Of a stretch of 34,282 nucleotides of DNA, positions 22,273 through 31,419 are shown one piece after another. A program made the translations under genes and the position numbers. Within the stretch, counting starts at the first letter, position 1; each line of letters opens with the position of its first letter. The notes beneath the pieces were generated by a model, which was not told the origin of the DNA, did not search any database, and saw only the letters and a list, made by a program, of their open reading frames with translations. Source of the DNA: Pseudomonadales bacterium (GTDB taxonomy: Bacteria; Pseudomonadota; Gammaproteobacteria; Pseudomonadales; Pseudohongiellaceae); contig JALQUB010000077.1 in assembly GCA_023268635.1 (NCBI GenBank), positions 1 through 34,282 on the forward strand. The letters are read 5' to 3'.

Positions 22273-23970
22273 TTATGGCTGTGCCCATACGGGGAAATCG
22301 CCGAGTACGCCGAATGCGAGATGTCCTAGCGAGTAGACAAAGGTCGTTACGATCACGACGGATAATATATCTAACCAAACACCGGCAATCACCATTTTCA
22401 TAATCGGTACTCGGCCTGACCCATAGATGATGGCATTAGGCGGCGTCGAAACAGGCAGCATAAAGGCGCATGAAGCGGCTAGTGTCGTCGGGATGATTAG
22501 CAGCAACGGGTGGACTTCAATCGCCTGAGACAGTGAAGCCATGATGGGCAATGCCAAGGAGATGGTCGCCACATTGGATGAGACTTCCGTGAGGAGGGTA
22601 ATGAAACTCACGGTGCTGAGCACGATTGCGAACGGACTCGCATCGCCGAGCAAGACCTGTAATTGAGCAGCCATATAAGACCCCAGGCCAGAAGTTGAAA
22701 ATCCCTTCGCGATGGCTAAGCCTCCACCGAATAAAAGCAGGATACCCCAAGGGACTTTTTTCGTGTCATCCCAATCCATCAACCTGCCACCGACCTGCTT
22801 GCTCGCTGGGATTATGAATAAGGTAAGCGCCATAGCAATTGATACTGTGCCATCGTCAATCAATGCACTAACGGGACTCCCGCCAAATTTCACTATCAGC
22901 CAATCGAGATAATGACTCCAACCAAAAATGTCGACATCGGCACCGAATAAGCGATCCTTACGAGTCATCCAAAGCACTGCGACAGCGATAAACACTGCGC
23001 GAACTCGACGCTCTTCGACACTGATAGGACCAAGCTTTTTAATTTCGTTAGCGATAAATTCTTTGCCGCTAAATGGCGTGGTGGCAGGCAACGGGAACAC
23101 AAAGCGCGTTAATAATAGCCAGCTCGAGAAGAGGAAGACCAGGCTCATCGGTAACGCGAATAGCATCCAATTCATGAACGCAAAATCAGGCGAGTCTGGA
23201 AATATTTGACCCATTTGGGTAACCAACACTCCATTGGGAGGCGTGCCGATCAACGTCGCCACACCGCCGATAGAGGCAGAGTACGCGATGCCTAGTAGCA
23301 ATGTGAGCGCGAAATTGGGGGCGCGCTCATCAACCCACCCGCCCTGTTCTCGAATATTTTCGTTGAGCTCTTCGTAGAGCAACACGAGAGACATGCCCAT
23401 AGGCATCATCATCATAGCCGTGGCGGTATTCGAGAGCCACATGGACAGGAAAGCGGTCGCGACCATGAACCCCAGCACCAAGCGATGGGGTTGACCACCA
23501 ATCACCTGTAGAATCGCTAGCGCGATCCGCTTGTGCAAATTCCATTTCTCAACCGCAGTGGCAATAATAAAGCCACCAAGATAAAGCAGGATGATCCAAT
23601 CCATATACTGCGCGGCGACATTGGGAAAGACGATATCTAAATCGCTTAGGACGACGCCATCCGGCAAATTGGCACCCCGCTCATCAATCAGACTCGCTGC
23701 TGACTGCGCCCGCCCTCGCATAATTCCGAGCAGGGGAAAGAGTACGATCGGCAGGAGAGCGGTGGCGGACAAAGGAATCGCTTCGGTGATCCACCAGATG
23801 GCCATCCACACGATGACTGCCGCCATCCGCGTAACCATCGGATTAGAAGGATCGAGGTCGACGAAGAGGAGCATGAACATAAAAGCAGCGGGTCCGAGCA
23901 CCAATCCGACCCGTGACCTAAACGGAATGCCTTCTGAATCTTCCGCGCTATGTGTTTGCTCTACACTCAT
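22273..23970 (-). CDS. DASS/SLC13-family sodium-coupled anion transporter
   Basis: This 565-residue integral membrane protein has about 11-12 hydrophobic segments. Both SNT motifs of the family are present: LSNTATAMMMMPMGMSLV in the first half, and LLTEVSSNVATISLALPIM, where SSN replaces the usual SNT, in the second. Also typical are WWITEAIPLSATALLPIVLF near the N-terminus and VSTPPNAIIYGSG near the C-terminus. Family members take up dicarboxylates, citrate or sulfate with sodium; di- or tricarboxylate is most likely here, but the exact anion is not determinable. A cytoplasmic insertion lies near the middle (SGKEFIANEIKKLGPISVEE). The diguanylate cyclase gene follows closely. Confidence 0.92.
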   Translation of the reverse strand: MSVEQTHSAEDSEGIPFRSRVGLVLGPAAFMFMLLFVDLDPSNPMVTRMAAVIVWMAIWWITEAIPLSATALLPIVLFPLLGIMRGRAQSAASLIDERGANLPDGVVLSDLDIVFPNVAAQYMDWIILLYLGGFIIATAVEKWNLHKRIALAILQVIGGQPHRLVLGFMVATAFLSMWLSNTATAMMMMPMGMSLVLLYEELNENIREQGGWVDERAPNFALTLLLGIAYSASIGGVATLIGTPPNGVLVTQMGQIFPDSPDFAFMNWMLFALPMSLVFLFSSWLLLTRFVFPLPATTPFSGKEFIANEIKKLGPISVEERRVRAVFIAVAVLWMTRKDRLFGADVDIFGWSHYLDWLIVKFGGSPVSALIDDGTVSIAMALTLFIIPASKQVGGRLMDWDDTKKVPWGILLLFGGGLAIAKGFSTSGLGSYMAAQLQVLLGDASPFAIVLSTVSFITLLTEVSSNVATISLALPIMASLSQAIEVHPLLLIIPTTLAASCAFMLPVSTPPNAIIYGSGRVPIMKMVIAGVWLDILSVVIVTTFVYSLGHLAFGVLGDFPVWAQP

Positions 23971-24010
23971 CCCCGCCTCTCTTATTCTTCTCGTTGAACT
24001 GCCTATTCGC

Positions 24011-24490
24011 TTATAGATGCTCGAGGATCGCTTCGGCAGTACTCACCTTGATCTCCCCTGGAGCCTCAACTCCAAGATAAGTCACTGTGCCGTCCTCGAC
24101 AATCATGCCGAAGCGCTGCGCACGCTGCCCCATCCCGAAGCCACTCGCATCGAACCCGAGACCAATCGCCGAGGTGAAATCGCCGTTACCATCCGCGAGC
24201 ATAACAATCTCTTCGGCGTTCTGCGTTTTCCCCCATGCACCCATGACGAAAGCGTCATTGACTGACATACAGGCAATAGTATCCACACCCTTCGCTTTAA
24301 TCGTATCCGCATTCACGACGAAACCCGGTAGGTGTGTGTTCGAACAACCCGGCGTGAATGCCCCGGGAACCGCGAAGAAAGCGACTTTCTTACCAGCGAA
24401 CAGCTCTTCACTGCTCAAAGGCTTAGGTCCTTTGTCTGTCATTACTGTGAACCCAATATTAGGGACCTTATCGCCAACTTTAATCGTCAT
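24011..24490 (-). CDS. Cytoplasmic peroxiredoxin, Prx5/redoxin type, Cys form
   Basis: This 159-residue protein without a signal peptide has GGAG seven bases before its ATG. The peroxidatic cysteine is in VPGAFTPGCSNTHLPGF (about residue 49), the Prx5/AhpE-like signature, and the closing part (DASGFGMGQRAQRFGMIVED) fits the family. It reduces hydrogen and alkyl peroxides, normally with glutathione/glutaredoxin or thioredoxin. It offers an internal contrast to the Sec-peroxiredoxin near the left end: different subfamily, different compartment, ordinary Cys codon. It is followed after 40 bases by the DASS transporter. Confidence 0.93.
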   Translation of the reverse strand: MTIKVGDKVPNIGFTVMTDKGPKPLSSEELFAGKKVAFFAVPGAFTPGCSNTHLPGFVVNADTIKAKGVDTIACMSVNDAFVMGAWGKTQNAEEIVMLADGNGDFTSAIGLGFDASGFGMGQRAQRFGMIVEDGTVTYLGVEAPGEIKVSTAEAILEHL

Positions 24491-24549
24491 GCTAGTGCTC
24501 CTGCGCCGATGAAGCGCATCTAAGTTTAGAGAAAATCGAGGGATAGTAA

Positions 24550-24585
24550 CAAAAAAGCCGTTTAACTTACGACAGTTAAACGGCT
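24550..24585 (-). terminator. Rho-independent terminator after the AsmA-like gene
   Basis: AGCCGTTTAACT and AGTTAAACGGCT form a perfect 12-pair stem around a six-base loop, followed on the minus strand by a run of T. It lies about 30 bases after the stop of the AsmA-like gene and 60 bases before the Prx5-type gene. Confidence 0.95.
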
Positions 24586-24616
24586 AGCTCGTACATATAG
24601 ATGACAGGAGAGGAAA

Positions 24617-25387
24617 TTAGTTACGCAGATTCCGAAGCCTATTGCTCAGGTCTTCAACCGAGGTACCGAGTGATTCCTGAACCTTATCGCCGAGATCCTG
24701 CTCGATCTTCTCAAGCTCCTGACGTGCCTTCTCTTCAACTTCGTCTTTCAATTGTTCAAGATCAGGAATATTTGCTGCCGCGATAGATGCGAGCAATTCA
24801 CTGATCACCGTCTCAGCGGCTTCGGCTATAGAGGCGCCCTGACCTGGACCGCCGATATCATTGAGTACAATGTCAGGCAAGGTGATAGGTGTGGAGCCTA
24901 GTGCAGTGACGAGACTCAGTTGGGAGCCCAGTATCTCGACGCGCTTGAGAAGGACCTGCTTGCCAGGCTCTGAAGGCTCGCTCGCTGATGGCGCTGAATC
25001 CCCACTTGGTAAATTCGCCATCAATGCGCGTAAATTGTCTTCACCGAGCTTGGCCTCGTAATTAATTTGCGGCTGTGCAATTCGCAATAGATTGATTTCA
25101 ACGAGCTCAGAGAACACAGACGCCACATTGACTTCGACCTCAACAACCGCGAGTTCAAACGCATTCTCTCCGCTGTAACCCGCAGGGTTAGCTATCGTGA
25201 GGCCTCTAATGCTGCCGTGACCATTGAGCGGAGACAGCGTCACTGAATCCACATCGACGCTTGTCTTCAATGCATACTCACCACCGTATTCGATGCCGCT
25301 TTTCGCGAGTGTGCCGAGATAAAAATAACCAAGTCCAAACGCGATGACGAGAAGGAGTACTAAGCCGACTAATAATCGTTTGATCAT
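24617..25387 (-). CDS. AsmA/DUF748-like membrane-anchored protein
   Basis: This 256-residue protein has one N-terminal membrane segment (LLVGLVLLLVIAFGLGYFYL) and then a periplasmic part typical of short AsmA-like proteins: VDVDSVTLSPLNGHGSIRGL, TIANPAGY, ELAVVEVEVNVASVF, LLRIAQPQINYEAK. A serine and proline-rich stretch (SGDSAPSASEPSEPG) follows, and the C-terminus is a charged coiled coil (LKDEVEEKARQELEKIEQDL). AsmA-type proteins are linked to outer-membrane lipid homeostasis; whether this short form shares that role is unknown. It ends in a strong terminator. Confidence 0.8.
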   Translation of the reverse strand: MIKRLLVGLVLLLVIAFGLGYFYLGTLAKSGIEYGGEYALKTSVDVDSVTLSPLNGHGSIRGLTIANPAGYSGENAFELAVVEVEVNVASVFSELVEINLLRIAQPQINYEAKLGEDNLRALMANLPSGDSAPSASEPSEPGKQVLLKRVEILGSQLSLVTALGSTPITLPDIVLNDIGGPGQGASIAEAAETVISELLASIAAANIPDLEQLKDEVEEKARQELEKIEQDLGDKVQESLGTSVEDLSNRLRNLRN

Positions 25388-25488
25388 TCTATTGTTCTCC
25401 CAGTAATGACAGCCACAGGTGCTAAAAGAGAAACCCTAGCAAGAATTATAAGAGACCCGAAATAGCAGGATTTCTTCTCGAGGAAAGC

Positions 25489-26502
25489 CTATTCTTCGAG
25501 GCTCCCGATTACCGATGCAATCCATGTCGTGTGCAGCAAGACATGTTCGTAAACCGCAACTGCCCCATACTGGCCCTGCGTTTCTTCACTGAATTCAGCG
25601 CCTTTCAGTTCGCCGACAACGATCCCGACCAATGACTCTCCAAACTCTGTACTAATGAGTGCCGGTCCGCCGCTATCGCCTAAACTCGGCATCCCCTCGA
25701 GGGCCTCAGGGGTATTCCCGATAATCCTAGGGTCATCGAATGCAAACCGCAGCCGCGTATCGACCGCAGTGAGTCGATTGTGGGCCTGTCGGAATCTGCC
25801 ATCGTCGTAATCACGACCTGTCACCCCCTGCCCCGTGAACCCCCAACCTAGTAATTGAACCAACTGCCCAACTTGTACAGCTTTATCCGGCAAGGAGATA
25901 GGTCTAGGGAAGGACAGCGATTCCTCGAAGTGCAACAGCGCAATATCTACATCCGTCGCCAATTGCTGATTATAGAGTGGATGAATTTTTGCCGCGTCGA
26001 TACGTCGTGATTCATTCGCGACACGCACCTCGAAGCTCTCACCTCGATCGAGCGTTTTACCCAAAGCAGTTTCTTCCAAGCAGTGTGCCGCCGTTATCGC
26101 CCACCTAGAATGAATTAGTGTAGCGACACAAATTTTCCGCCGCCCCTGCTGTTCAAGGAAGAAGACCGCCGGATGATCGCTAGCCCTCGCCTCGTACAAA
26201 TTTGGCGCCATATCGTGGCGGATAATTATCCCTTGGCTCTGACCACTGACTAACAGAGTCACCGACATCAGTAGCAGCAGTCTTCCCTGTTTGTTCCTAT
26301 CGGAGGGGGCTACAGAATTGCCGCTCGAGCGTCGACGCAGAGGACGCAGATTCGGCGCCTTCCTCCTTGTCTTGGTGAGCTGCCAAATGCCAACGAGTCG
26401 GCGCAGCACAACCCCCATCGTCACGATAATAAACGCGAGTAACACGGCGGCAAGCCATTCTTGCGAACCCCAATTACTGGTGTCGATCAGACGTGCGAGC
26501 AT
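25489..26502 (-). CDS. Membrane-anchored trypsin-like serine protease
   Basis: This 337-residue protein has GGAAGA before its ATG. The N-terminal 90 residues hold two hydrophobic segments (about 18-34, and 75-87) separated by a strongly basic stretch (RRKAPNLRPLRRRSS). A secreted-trypsin domain follows from GIIIRHDM. The catalytic triad is complete: His140 in TAAHC, Asp186 in DVDIALLHF, Ser277 in GDSGGP. The substrate pocket is not clear because the 189-type position lies in GMPSLGDSGG. With two segments the protease domain would face the periplasm if the N-terminus is outside. It lies 20 bases after the LON-domain gene, in an apparent operon with mpl. Confidence 0.85.
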   Translation of the reverse strand: MLARLIDTSNWGSQEWLAAVLLAFIIVTMGVVLRRLVGIWQLTKTRRKAPNLRPLRRRSSGNSVAPSDRNKQGRLLLLMSVTLLVSGQSQGIIIRHDMAPNLYEARASDHPAVFFLEQQGRRKICVATLIHSRWAITAAHCLEETALGKTLDRGESFEVRVANESRRIDAAKIHPLYNQQLATDVDIALLHFEESLSFPRPISLPDKAVQVGQLVQLLGWGFTGQGVTGRDYDDGRFRQAHNRLTAVDTRLRFAFDDPRIIGNTPEALEGMPSLGDSGGPALISTEFGESLVGIVVGELKGAEFSEETQGQYGAVAVYEHVLLHTTWIASVIGSLEE

Positions 26503-26522
26503 AGATCTTCCATAATTCGTTT

Positions 26523-27155
26523 CTAGTCGCCCTCACCCGACATTTCCTTGAGTAGTTCTAGCAAGCTCGCGGCTCGCTCACGAGGATCATCCAATTCGAG
26601 CAACACCTGTTTCGGTCTATCCCCCATGGGCACCAACTCACTGAGGTGCCAACCCAACTGCCAGAGATTTTCATATTCGATATCGAGTTTCTTCGCCACC
26701 ACCATCGGGTGAGACTCAAGACCGCGCAACACTTCTACTAGCGCATCGTATTCTTCGCCATACGCGACGGGCTCACCGTCTATCGTATCGTCACTGCTCA
26801 ACACGACCTTCGCCATGAGCAAGTCTGATTCCGATTCCCAACAATCTTCGACTCGGAATTTCGTAGTGCCTTCTATGGTAATTCCGAGCAAGCCATTCTC
26901 GAGTTGATCCCAGTCGATGATGCGAGCCAAGGTGCCCACGCGGCTCACAGTCTGACGCGATCCGGCCACCCGAGTCTCTTCACCCGCTTGCAAGGAACAG
27001 ATTCCGAAGGGCGTGCCGCTCTTGAGACTTTCGGACACCATATCTATATAGCGCCGCTCGAATATTTGCAGCTTATGCCTGCCGGCGGGGAATAACACAA
27101 TGTGCAGCGGGAATAACGGCACCGTAATGATTTCTCGCGATTCCGCGAACGGCAT
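26523..27155 (-). CDS. LON substrate-binding-domain protein
   Basis: This 210-residue protein corresponds to the N-terminal domain of Lon protease without ATPase or peptidase parts. Clear marks are ITVPLFPLHIVLFPAGRHKL, QIFERRYIDMVSESL, FGICSL, VGTLARIIDWDQLENGLLGI, and the C-terminal helix LLELDDPRERAASLLELL. Stand-alone forms are common in proteobacteria and their function is not settled; a role in substrate or peptide binding is assumed. It lies 34 bases after mpl and 20 bases before the trypsin-like protease, so a link with proteolysis is possible. Confidence 0.92.
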   Translation of the reverse strand: MPFAESREIITVPLFPLHIVLFPAGRHKLQIFERRYIDMVSESLKSGTPFGICSLQAGEETRVAGSRQTVSRVGTLARIIDWDQLENGLLGITIEGTTKFRVEDCWESESDLLMAKVVLSSDDTIDGEPVAYGEEYDALVEVLRGLESHPMVVAKKLDIEYENLWQLGWHLSELVPMGDRPKQVLLELDDPRERAASLLELLKEMSGEGD

Positions 27156-27189
27156 TAAAATCTCGCCTCCGAATTAACGAGCTCGGCTA

Positions 27190-28617
27190 TTAGCGCCGCA
27201 GTGCTCTAAGTAATTTCTCATGGATGCCCCCGAAGCCACCGTTGCTCATGATCACTATATGATCACCTTCGCGAGCACTCTCTGCTAAATAAGATACGAC
27301 TTCGTCGATCTCATCGAAGCTGCGACTAGGGATTGGATTACTCGCCTCTAAGTCGGCAAAATTTAATCCAGAATTCGGTGGCCGCCGCCAAACAACTTCA
27401 TCGGCCGATGCGCAAGCTGCGACCAGGGTTTCCTGATGCACACCTGCCCGCATCGTGTTGGAAGCGGGTTCAATCACCGCCACCAATCGTTGCTTCTTCG
27501 CATCACGGTCGGAGTGGATCTTGGCCGCCATACCCTCAAGCGTCGTTTCGATAGCGGTCGGGTGATGGGCAAAGTCATCATAAACTCTAATACCACGACG
27601 CTCGCCCCGTAGCTCCATGCGTCGCTTCACACCACGGAACTGGCCTAGAGCCTCGGCGGCAGTGACCACCTCGACTCCCGCATGGTGTGCTGCAGCTATT
27701 GCGGCGACCGCATTGTTCACATTGTGACGCCCTGTCATCTGCCATTCTATATCGACCTGTGCGAGCGGCTCGCCTCCGACTCCCATTTTCGCCAATGAGA
27801 ATCGACTGCCGTCATCACGGATCAGCTCGGCATTCCAATACACGCCACCAGACTCTAACAACGCGAGAGAATCTGCAGGGACCGCATCAACGCCGAAGGT
27901 CTGCCTCGGCGTCCAACAACCACGTGCAAGCACGTCTTCCAGCGCTTCCTCGCCGCTGCCAGTGAGAATCAATCCGTTCCCCGGCAGTGTGCGCACTAGA
28001 TGATGAAACTGGCGTTTAATCGCTTCCAAGTCGTCGAATATATCCGCATGATCAAATTCGAGATTATTAAGGATTGTGGTCCGCGGAGCGTAATGGATAA
28101 ATTTAGAGCGCTTATCGAAAAATGCGCTATCGTATTCATCCGCTTCAACGACGAAAAAGATGGAATCACCCAGACTCGCCGATGCCGGTAAATTGTTTGT
28201 GACACCACCGATGAGATAGCCCGGTTTCATGCCGGCATACTCGAGGATCCAGGCGAGCATCGCACTCGTCGTGGTTTTACCATGCGTTCCTGCGACACCG
28301 AGCACCCAGCGACCGTGCAGGACATTTTGCGCTAACCATTCGGGACCCGATGTATAACGAATACCCCGATCCAAGACATGCTCCACGCTAGGGTTTCCCC
28401 GTGCCATCGCATTACCGATGATAACGAGATCGGGCGCTGGTCGGAGATGCTTCGGGTCGAATCCTTCACAGAGTCGGATACCCTGTTCCTCCAGTTGCGT
28501 GCTCATGGGAGGATAAACATTGGCGTCACTGCCGCTGACTTCGAAGCCAAGCTGCTTGGCTAAAATCGCGAGACTACCCATGAAGGTGCCGCAAATGCCG
28601 AGGATATGAATATGCAT
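27190..28617 (-). CDS. mpl: UDP-N-acetylmuramate:L-alanyl-gamma-D-glutamyl-meso-diaminopimelate ligase
   Basis: Mpl reattaches recycled murein tripeptide to UDP-MurNAc in the cytoplasm. The 475-residue protein has normal length. It begins MHIHILGICGTFMGSLAILA, the Mpl-specific version of the MurC opening, with VSGSDANVYPPMSTQLE. The P-loop is GTHGKTT (110-116), followed by FVVEADEYDSAFFDKRSKF, LNNLEFDHADIF and the C-terminal domain with RVYDDFAHHPTAI. The Mpl opening and DEYDSAF separate it from MurC. It heads the minus-strand group mpl, LON-domain gene, trypsin-like gene. In Pseudomonas mpl and ubiX are neighbours as I recall; here ubiX lies about 4 kb away. Confidence 0.95.
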   Translation of the reverse strand: MHIHILGICGTFMGSLAILAKQLGFEVSGSDANVYPPMSTQLEEQGIRLCEGFDPKHLRPAPDLVIIGNAMARGNPSVEHVLDRGIRYTSGPEWLAQNVLHGRWVLGVAGTHGKTTTSAMLAWILEYAGMKPGYLIGGVTNNLPASASLGDSIFFVVEADEYDSAFFDKRSKFIHYAPRTTILNNLEFDHADIFDDLEAIKRQFHHLVRTLPGNGLILTGSGEEALEDVLARGCWTPRQTFGVDAVPADSLALLESGGVYWNAELIRDDGSRFSLAKMGVGGEPLAQVDIEWQMTGRHNVNNAVAAIAAAHHAGVEVVTAAEALGQFRGVKRRMELRGERRGIRVYDDFAHHPTAIETTLEGMAAKIHSDRDAKKQRLVAVIEPASNTMRAGVHQETLVAACASADEVVWRRPPNSGLNFADLEASNPIPSRSFDEIDEVVSYLAESAREGDHIVIMSNGGFGGIHEKLLRALRR

Positions 28618-28756
28618 GCGTTTGCTATCGGCTCAATAAGCCGCCTTGTTCGTGTCACTTTGTTGTTAGCTTTTCCACTGTGTTTATATCATGAATCTCC
28701 GGTAGCATTGCAGCTTCGGATAATGTTTAGGACGCGGGGCGCGAAAAGGTGAACGA

Positions 28757-29323
28757 ATGACTTTATGGGAGTTTTCCCTGTCGATTTATTCGAAGACAGG
28801 TGTTGCAGATGCCTGTTTAACGCTACAAAACCGTTTCGGCTGCGATGTGAACCTGCTGCTTCACGCTCTGTGGCTCGCCGATCAGGGCTGCGGCCTATCG
28901 ACAGAGCAGCGCGAGGAAACCTTAGCCCTCTGCACACGATGGCGCCAGGGCGTTGTACAGGCGCTCAGATCCATACGCACCGATATGAAAACCTGGCCGG
29001 AGAATGGCATATTGAAGGAATTTTCGTTACGAGAAGATTTTGAATCGCTTAGAACGCAGATCAAACTAGTTGAACTCGAGGCCGAACGCCACCAACAACT
29101 CGTCATCGAGTCGCTCTATACACGGCAGGACTTGCCCGCCGATCTCGAGCTCGACTATTTCTTGGGCTATCTCTCAGCCTTGATTTCTGACCTGCAACTA
29201 GGCCCGGCAGCTTTAGCTGATGAGACCCAACGTGATTTAGCTAGGCTCATCAGTCAAGTGGCGTCCGGCGTGTCGGTCGAATTTGGCTTACGAGTTGAAC
29301 GCGCTCTCAGTCTCGGCACGTAG
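28757..29323 (+). CDS. TIGR02444-family (DUF2390) protein
   Basis: This 188-residue protein has AGGTGA upstream of the ATG. It begins LWEFSLSIYSKTGVADACLT and has LQNRFGCDVNLLLHALWLAD followed by RWRQGVVQALRSIRTDMK. This is the pattern of the TIGR02444/DUF2390 family, small helical proteins found mainly in gammaproteobacteria and of unknown function. A weak promoter may lie at 28663-28690 (TTGTTA, 16 bases, TATATC). Its 3' end overlaps the convergent small membrane protein gene by about 70 bases. It is divergent from mpl. Confidence 0.88.
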   Translation: MTLWEFSLSIYSKTGVADACLTLQNRFGCDVNLLLHALWLADQGCGLSTEQREETLALCTRWRQGVVQALRSIRTDMKTWPENGILKEFSLREDFESLRTQIKLVELEAERHQQLVIESLYTRQDLPADLELDYFLGYLSALISDLQLGPAALADETQRDLARLISQVASGVSVEFGLRVERALSLGT

Positions 29324-29490
29324 CACGCCGCCAAGCTAAACAGTCCGGCTCCCACGATCCATAACATGCCACTCAAAATCTCTGCACCGCTGTCTTCTGT
29401 CACCAAAACTAGCCCGAGAACGAGCCAGATAGCTGCCAGAAGCCAACAGAAATTCCTCGAATAATTGGCGAAACGAATCTCTTTACTCAT
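29254..29490 (-). CDS. Small two-segment membrane protein of unknown function
   Basis: An ATG at 29490 gives 78 residues; a start 39 bases upstream is also possible. Two hydrophobic stretches (FCWLLAAIWLVLGLVLV and ILSGMLWIVGAGLFSLAA) are separated by a short acidic loop, and the tail is basic (RLRARSTRK). The ribosome binding site is weak. The gene overlaps the convergent TIGR02444 gene by 70 bases, which is unusual but does not remove hydrophobic character from either. I do not recognise a family. The regular two-segment layout is the main reason to believe it. Confidence 0.5.
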   Translation of the reverse strand: MSKEIRFANYSRNFCWLLAAIWLVLGLVLVTEDSGAEILSGMLWIVGAGLFSLAACYVPRLRARSTRKPNSTDTPDAT

Positions 29491-29604
29491 ATTAAGCCGC
29501 ATAGTGTGATGTCCCAAAATGGCTATCACTCTCCTATACCGACCGGCTATGGCGCCTTTCTTATTCAGCGATGAACGATTCGAACGTCATTATTCGCGAA
29601 TTAA

Positions 29605-31131
29605 CTACCGATTTGGGCTCCTCTGTCCGGATTGGGTCGCGGCGGATCCCTGCGCACCCGGACGGCGCCGGTGTTGGCGTCGCGGTCGTGCTGGGGAATC
29701 GGCGCCGCCGCGCGAGTCCTGCCAAGGTCTCTGTCCAGCACGAGCAGCAGGCTTCGCAGCACGATTACCACGATTATCATCGCTGACAATGCGATTACCA
29801 TCGACATCACCATTCGCGTCACGTGGAAAATTACCGCGAGCGCGTCCATTCTTTTGCCCTTGGCGACGCTCTTGGCCCTTTTCGCGACGGGCGGCAGCAG
29901 GCCCTTGGCTATGGCGAGCATTGCGAGGAGGTCGTACACCAGCGGGCCGAGGTCGACGTGCCGATTGACGCTCTTCCTCATGATCATCAGCACCGGCGAC
30001 TGGCGTGAGATCAAATTCGCTCATATCAGCTGTAGGAATTTTCTGTTTGATCAGTCGCTCGATGTCGCGCAACTGCTTGCGCTCATCACTGCTCACGAGC
30101 GAGATGGCCAGACCAGACGCACCTGCTCGGCCCGTCCGGCCAATACGGTGTACATAGTCCTCCGGCACATGTGGGAGATCAAAATTAATCACCGACTCCA
30201 ATTGGTGAATATCAATTCCCCGCGCGGCAATATCCGTCGCAACGAGGACTTGAATTAAATCCTGCTTAAAGGAATCTAGCGCTTTAGTCCTCTGGGCCTG
30301 CGACTTATTGCCATGAATTGCCGCGGCGGTCACTCCATCCTTAGCGAGCTTCTTCACTAGGTTATTAGCGCCATGCTTTGTACGACTGAACACTAGCGTC
30401 TGACTCGTGTTCGAACGGAGAATCGCGCTTAACAGCTGAGCCTTCTGCTGCTTCTCAACGTGGTATAGCCGCTGGGTAATAATCTCAACTGTGGAATTGC
30501 GAGGCGCCACATCAATTTCTACCGGTTTGTGGCAGATAGTCTTCGCCAATGCTCGAATATCATCCGAAAAAGTCGCCGAGAACATCAAATTCTGCCGCCG
30601 CTTGGGCAAGAGTGCGAGAATCTTACGGATGTCTCGAATAAATCCCATGTCGAGCATGCGATCTGCTTCGTCTAGGATGAGCACATCGACCTTATCAAAG
30701 TGTACCGAACGCTGCTGATGGAGATCGAGCAGACGCCCCGGAGTTGCTACCAGAATATCGAGCCCCTTGCGCAACATCGTCTTCTGAGGATTGATATTCA
30801 CCCCACCGAAGACTACTCCGCTGCGCAAATTTTCATGAGTACCATAGGTCTCGATACTGTCTTGAATTTGGGCAGCCAGTTCGCGCGTTGGTGTGAGCAC
30901 CAATGCGCGCATAGTGTCTGGTTTCTTGTTGCTCTCGCCGTTCAGCAACTGCAATAAAGGCAGCGTGAATCCAGCAGTTTTACCGGTGCCAGTCTGCGCA
31001 GCAGCCATTACATCGTGGCCGTCGAGAATAACGGGGATAGCCTTCTCTTGGATCGGCGTTGGTTGAGTATAGCCAGTCTTCTCGACGGCCTTGAGTAGCG
31101 AATCGGAAAGTCCGAGGCTGGTAAAAGTCAT
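29605..31131 (-). CDS. rhlE: DEAD-box RNA helicase, RhlE-like
   Basis: ATG 31131 is chosen (GAG six bases upstream, and the normal RhlE opening MTFTSLGLSDSLL); a start 48 bases upstream is less likely. The 508-residue protein has all helicase motifs in order: PTPIQ (Q), AQTGTGKT (I), PTRELA (Ia), DEAD (II), SAT (III), TDIAARGID (V), HRIGRTGRAG (VI). Residues after about 385 are a basic, arginine-rich low-complexity tail of roughly 120 residues with RRPRPAG and RRQHRRRPGAQG, as in RhlE proteins, likely used to hold RNA. It unwinds short RNA duplexes and assists ribosome assembly or RNA decay. Confidence 0.93.
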   Translation of the reverse strand: MTFTSLGLSDSLLKAVEKTGYTQPTPIQEKAIPVILDGHDVMAAAQTGTGKTAGFTLPLLQLLNGESNKKPDTMRALVLTPTRELAAQIQDSIETYGTHENLRSGVVFGGVNINPQKTMLRKGLDILVATPGRLLDLHQQRSVHFDKVDVLILDEADRMLDMGFIRDIRKILALLPKRRQNLMFSATFSDDIRALAKTICHKPVEIDVAPRNSTVEIITQRLYHVEKQQKAQLLSAILRSNTSQTLVFSRTKHGANNLVKKLAKDGVTAAAIHGNKSQAQRTKALDSFKQDLIQVLVATDIAARGIDIHQLESVINFDLPHVPEDYVHRIGRTGRAGASGLAISLVSSDERKQLRDIERLIKQKIPTADMSEFDLTPVAGADDHEEERQSARRPRPAGVRPPRNARHSQGPAAARREKGQERRQGQKNGRARGNFPRDANGDVDGNRIVSDDNRGNRAAKPAARAGQRPWQDSRGGADSPARPRRQHRRRPGAQGSAATQSGQRSPNR

Positions 31132-31419
31132 AAATTTCTCAAAAAAATAATTCATCTGACGATCGGCAATAGAATCCATCAGGCGCCGAAATCGCCACGA
31201 ACAATGTGTTATGAATCCTCGGTGCTGGTATTCGATGAACAGCGAGGTGCACGAGTGTGCATTCGAAAGGGAGGGCTATCCGATGAACTATCTATCAGCC
31301 CGCGTCAGTAGATGCACAGTCAGCGGCGACTTGAGTGCCTTGACTGACTTGCGCGCAAGGTACAGCAATTACCATGCTGTGTCAGCCGTTATTTTCGAGT
31401 TGATCTGTGGAGTTAGGGG
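31132..31419. other. Intergenic region upstream of rhlE
   Basis: About 288 bases lie between the rhlE start and the stop of the downstream-facing SDR gene, both on the minus strand. I see no convincing gene: one plus-strand frame of 70 codons here has no ribosome binding site and no recognisable features. It probably holds the rhlE promoter and a long leader. Confidence 0.4.

Noticed and set aside
24332..24370. A second selenoprotein in the Prx5-type gene
   Set aside because: The catalytic position in TPGCSNTHLPGF has an ordinary Cys codon and the frame is uninterrupted.
29601..30014. A 137-codon minus-strand frame overlapping the rhlE tail in another frame
   Set aside because: It overlaps the low-complexity arginine-rich tail, where alternative frames stay open by composition; no start signal or family features.
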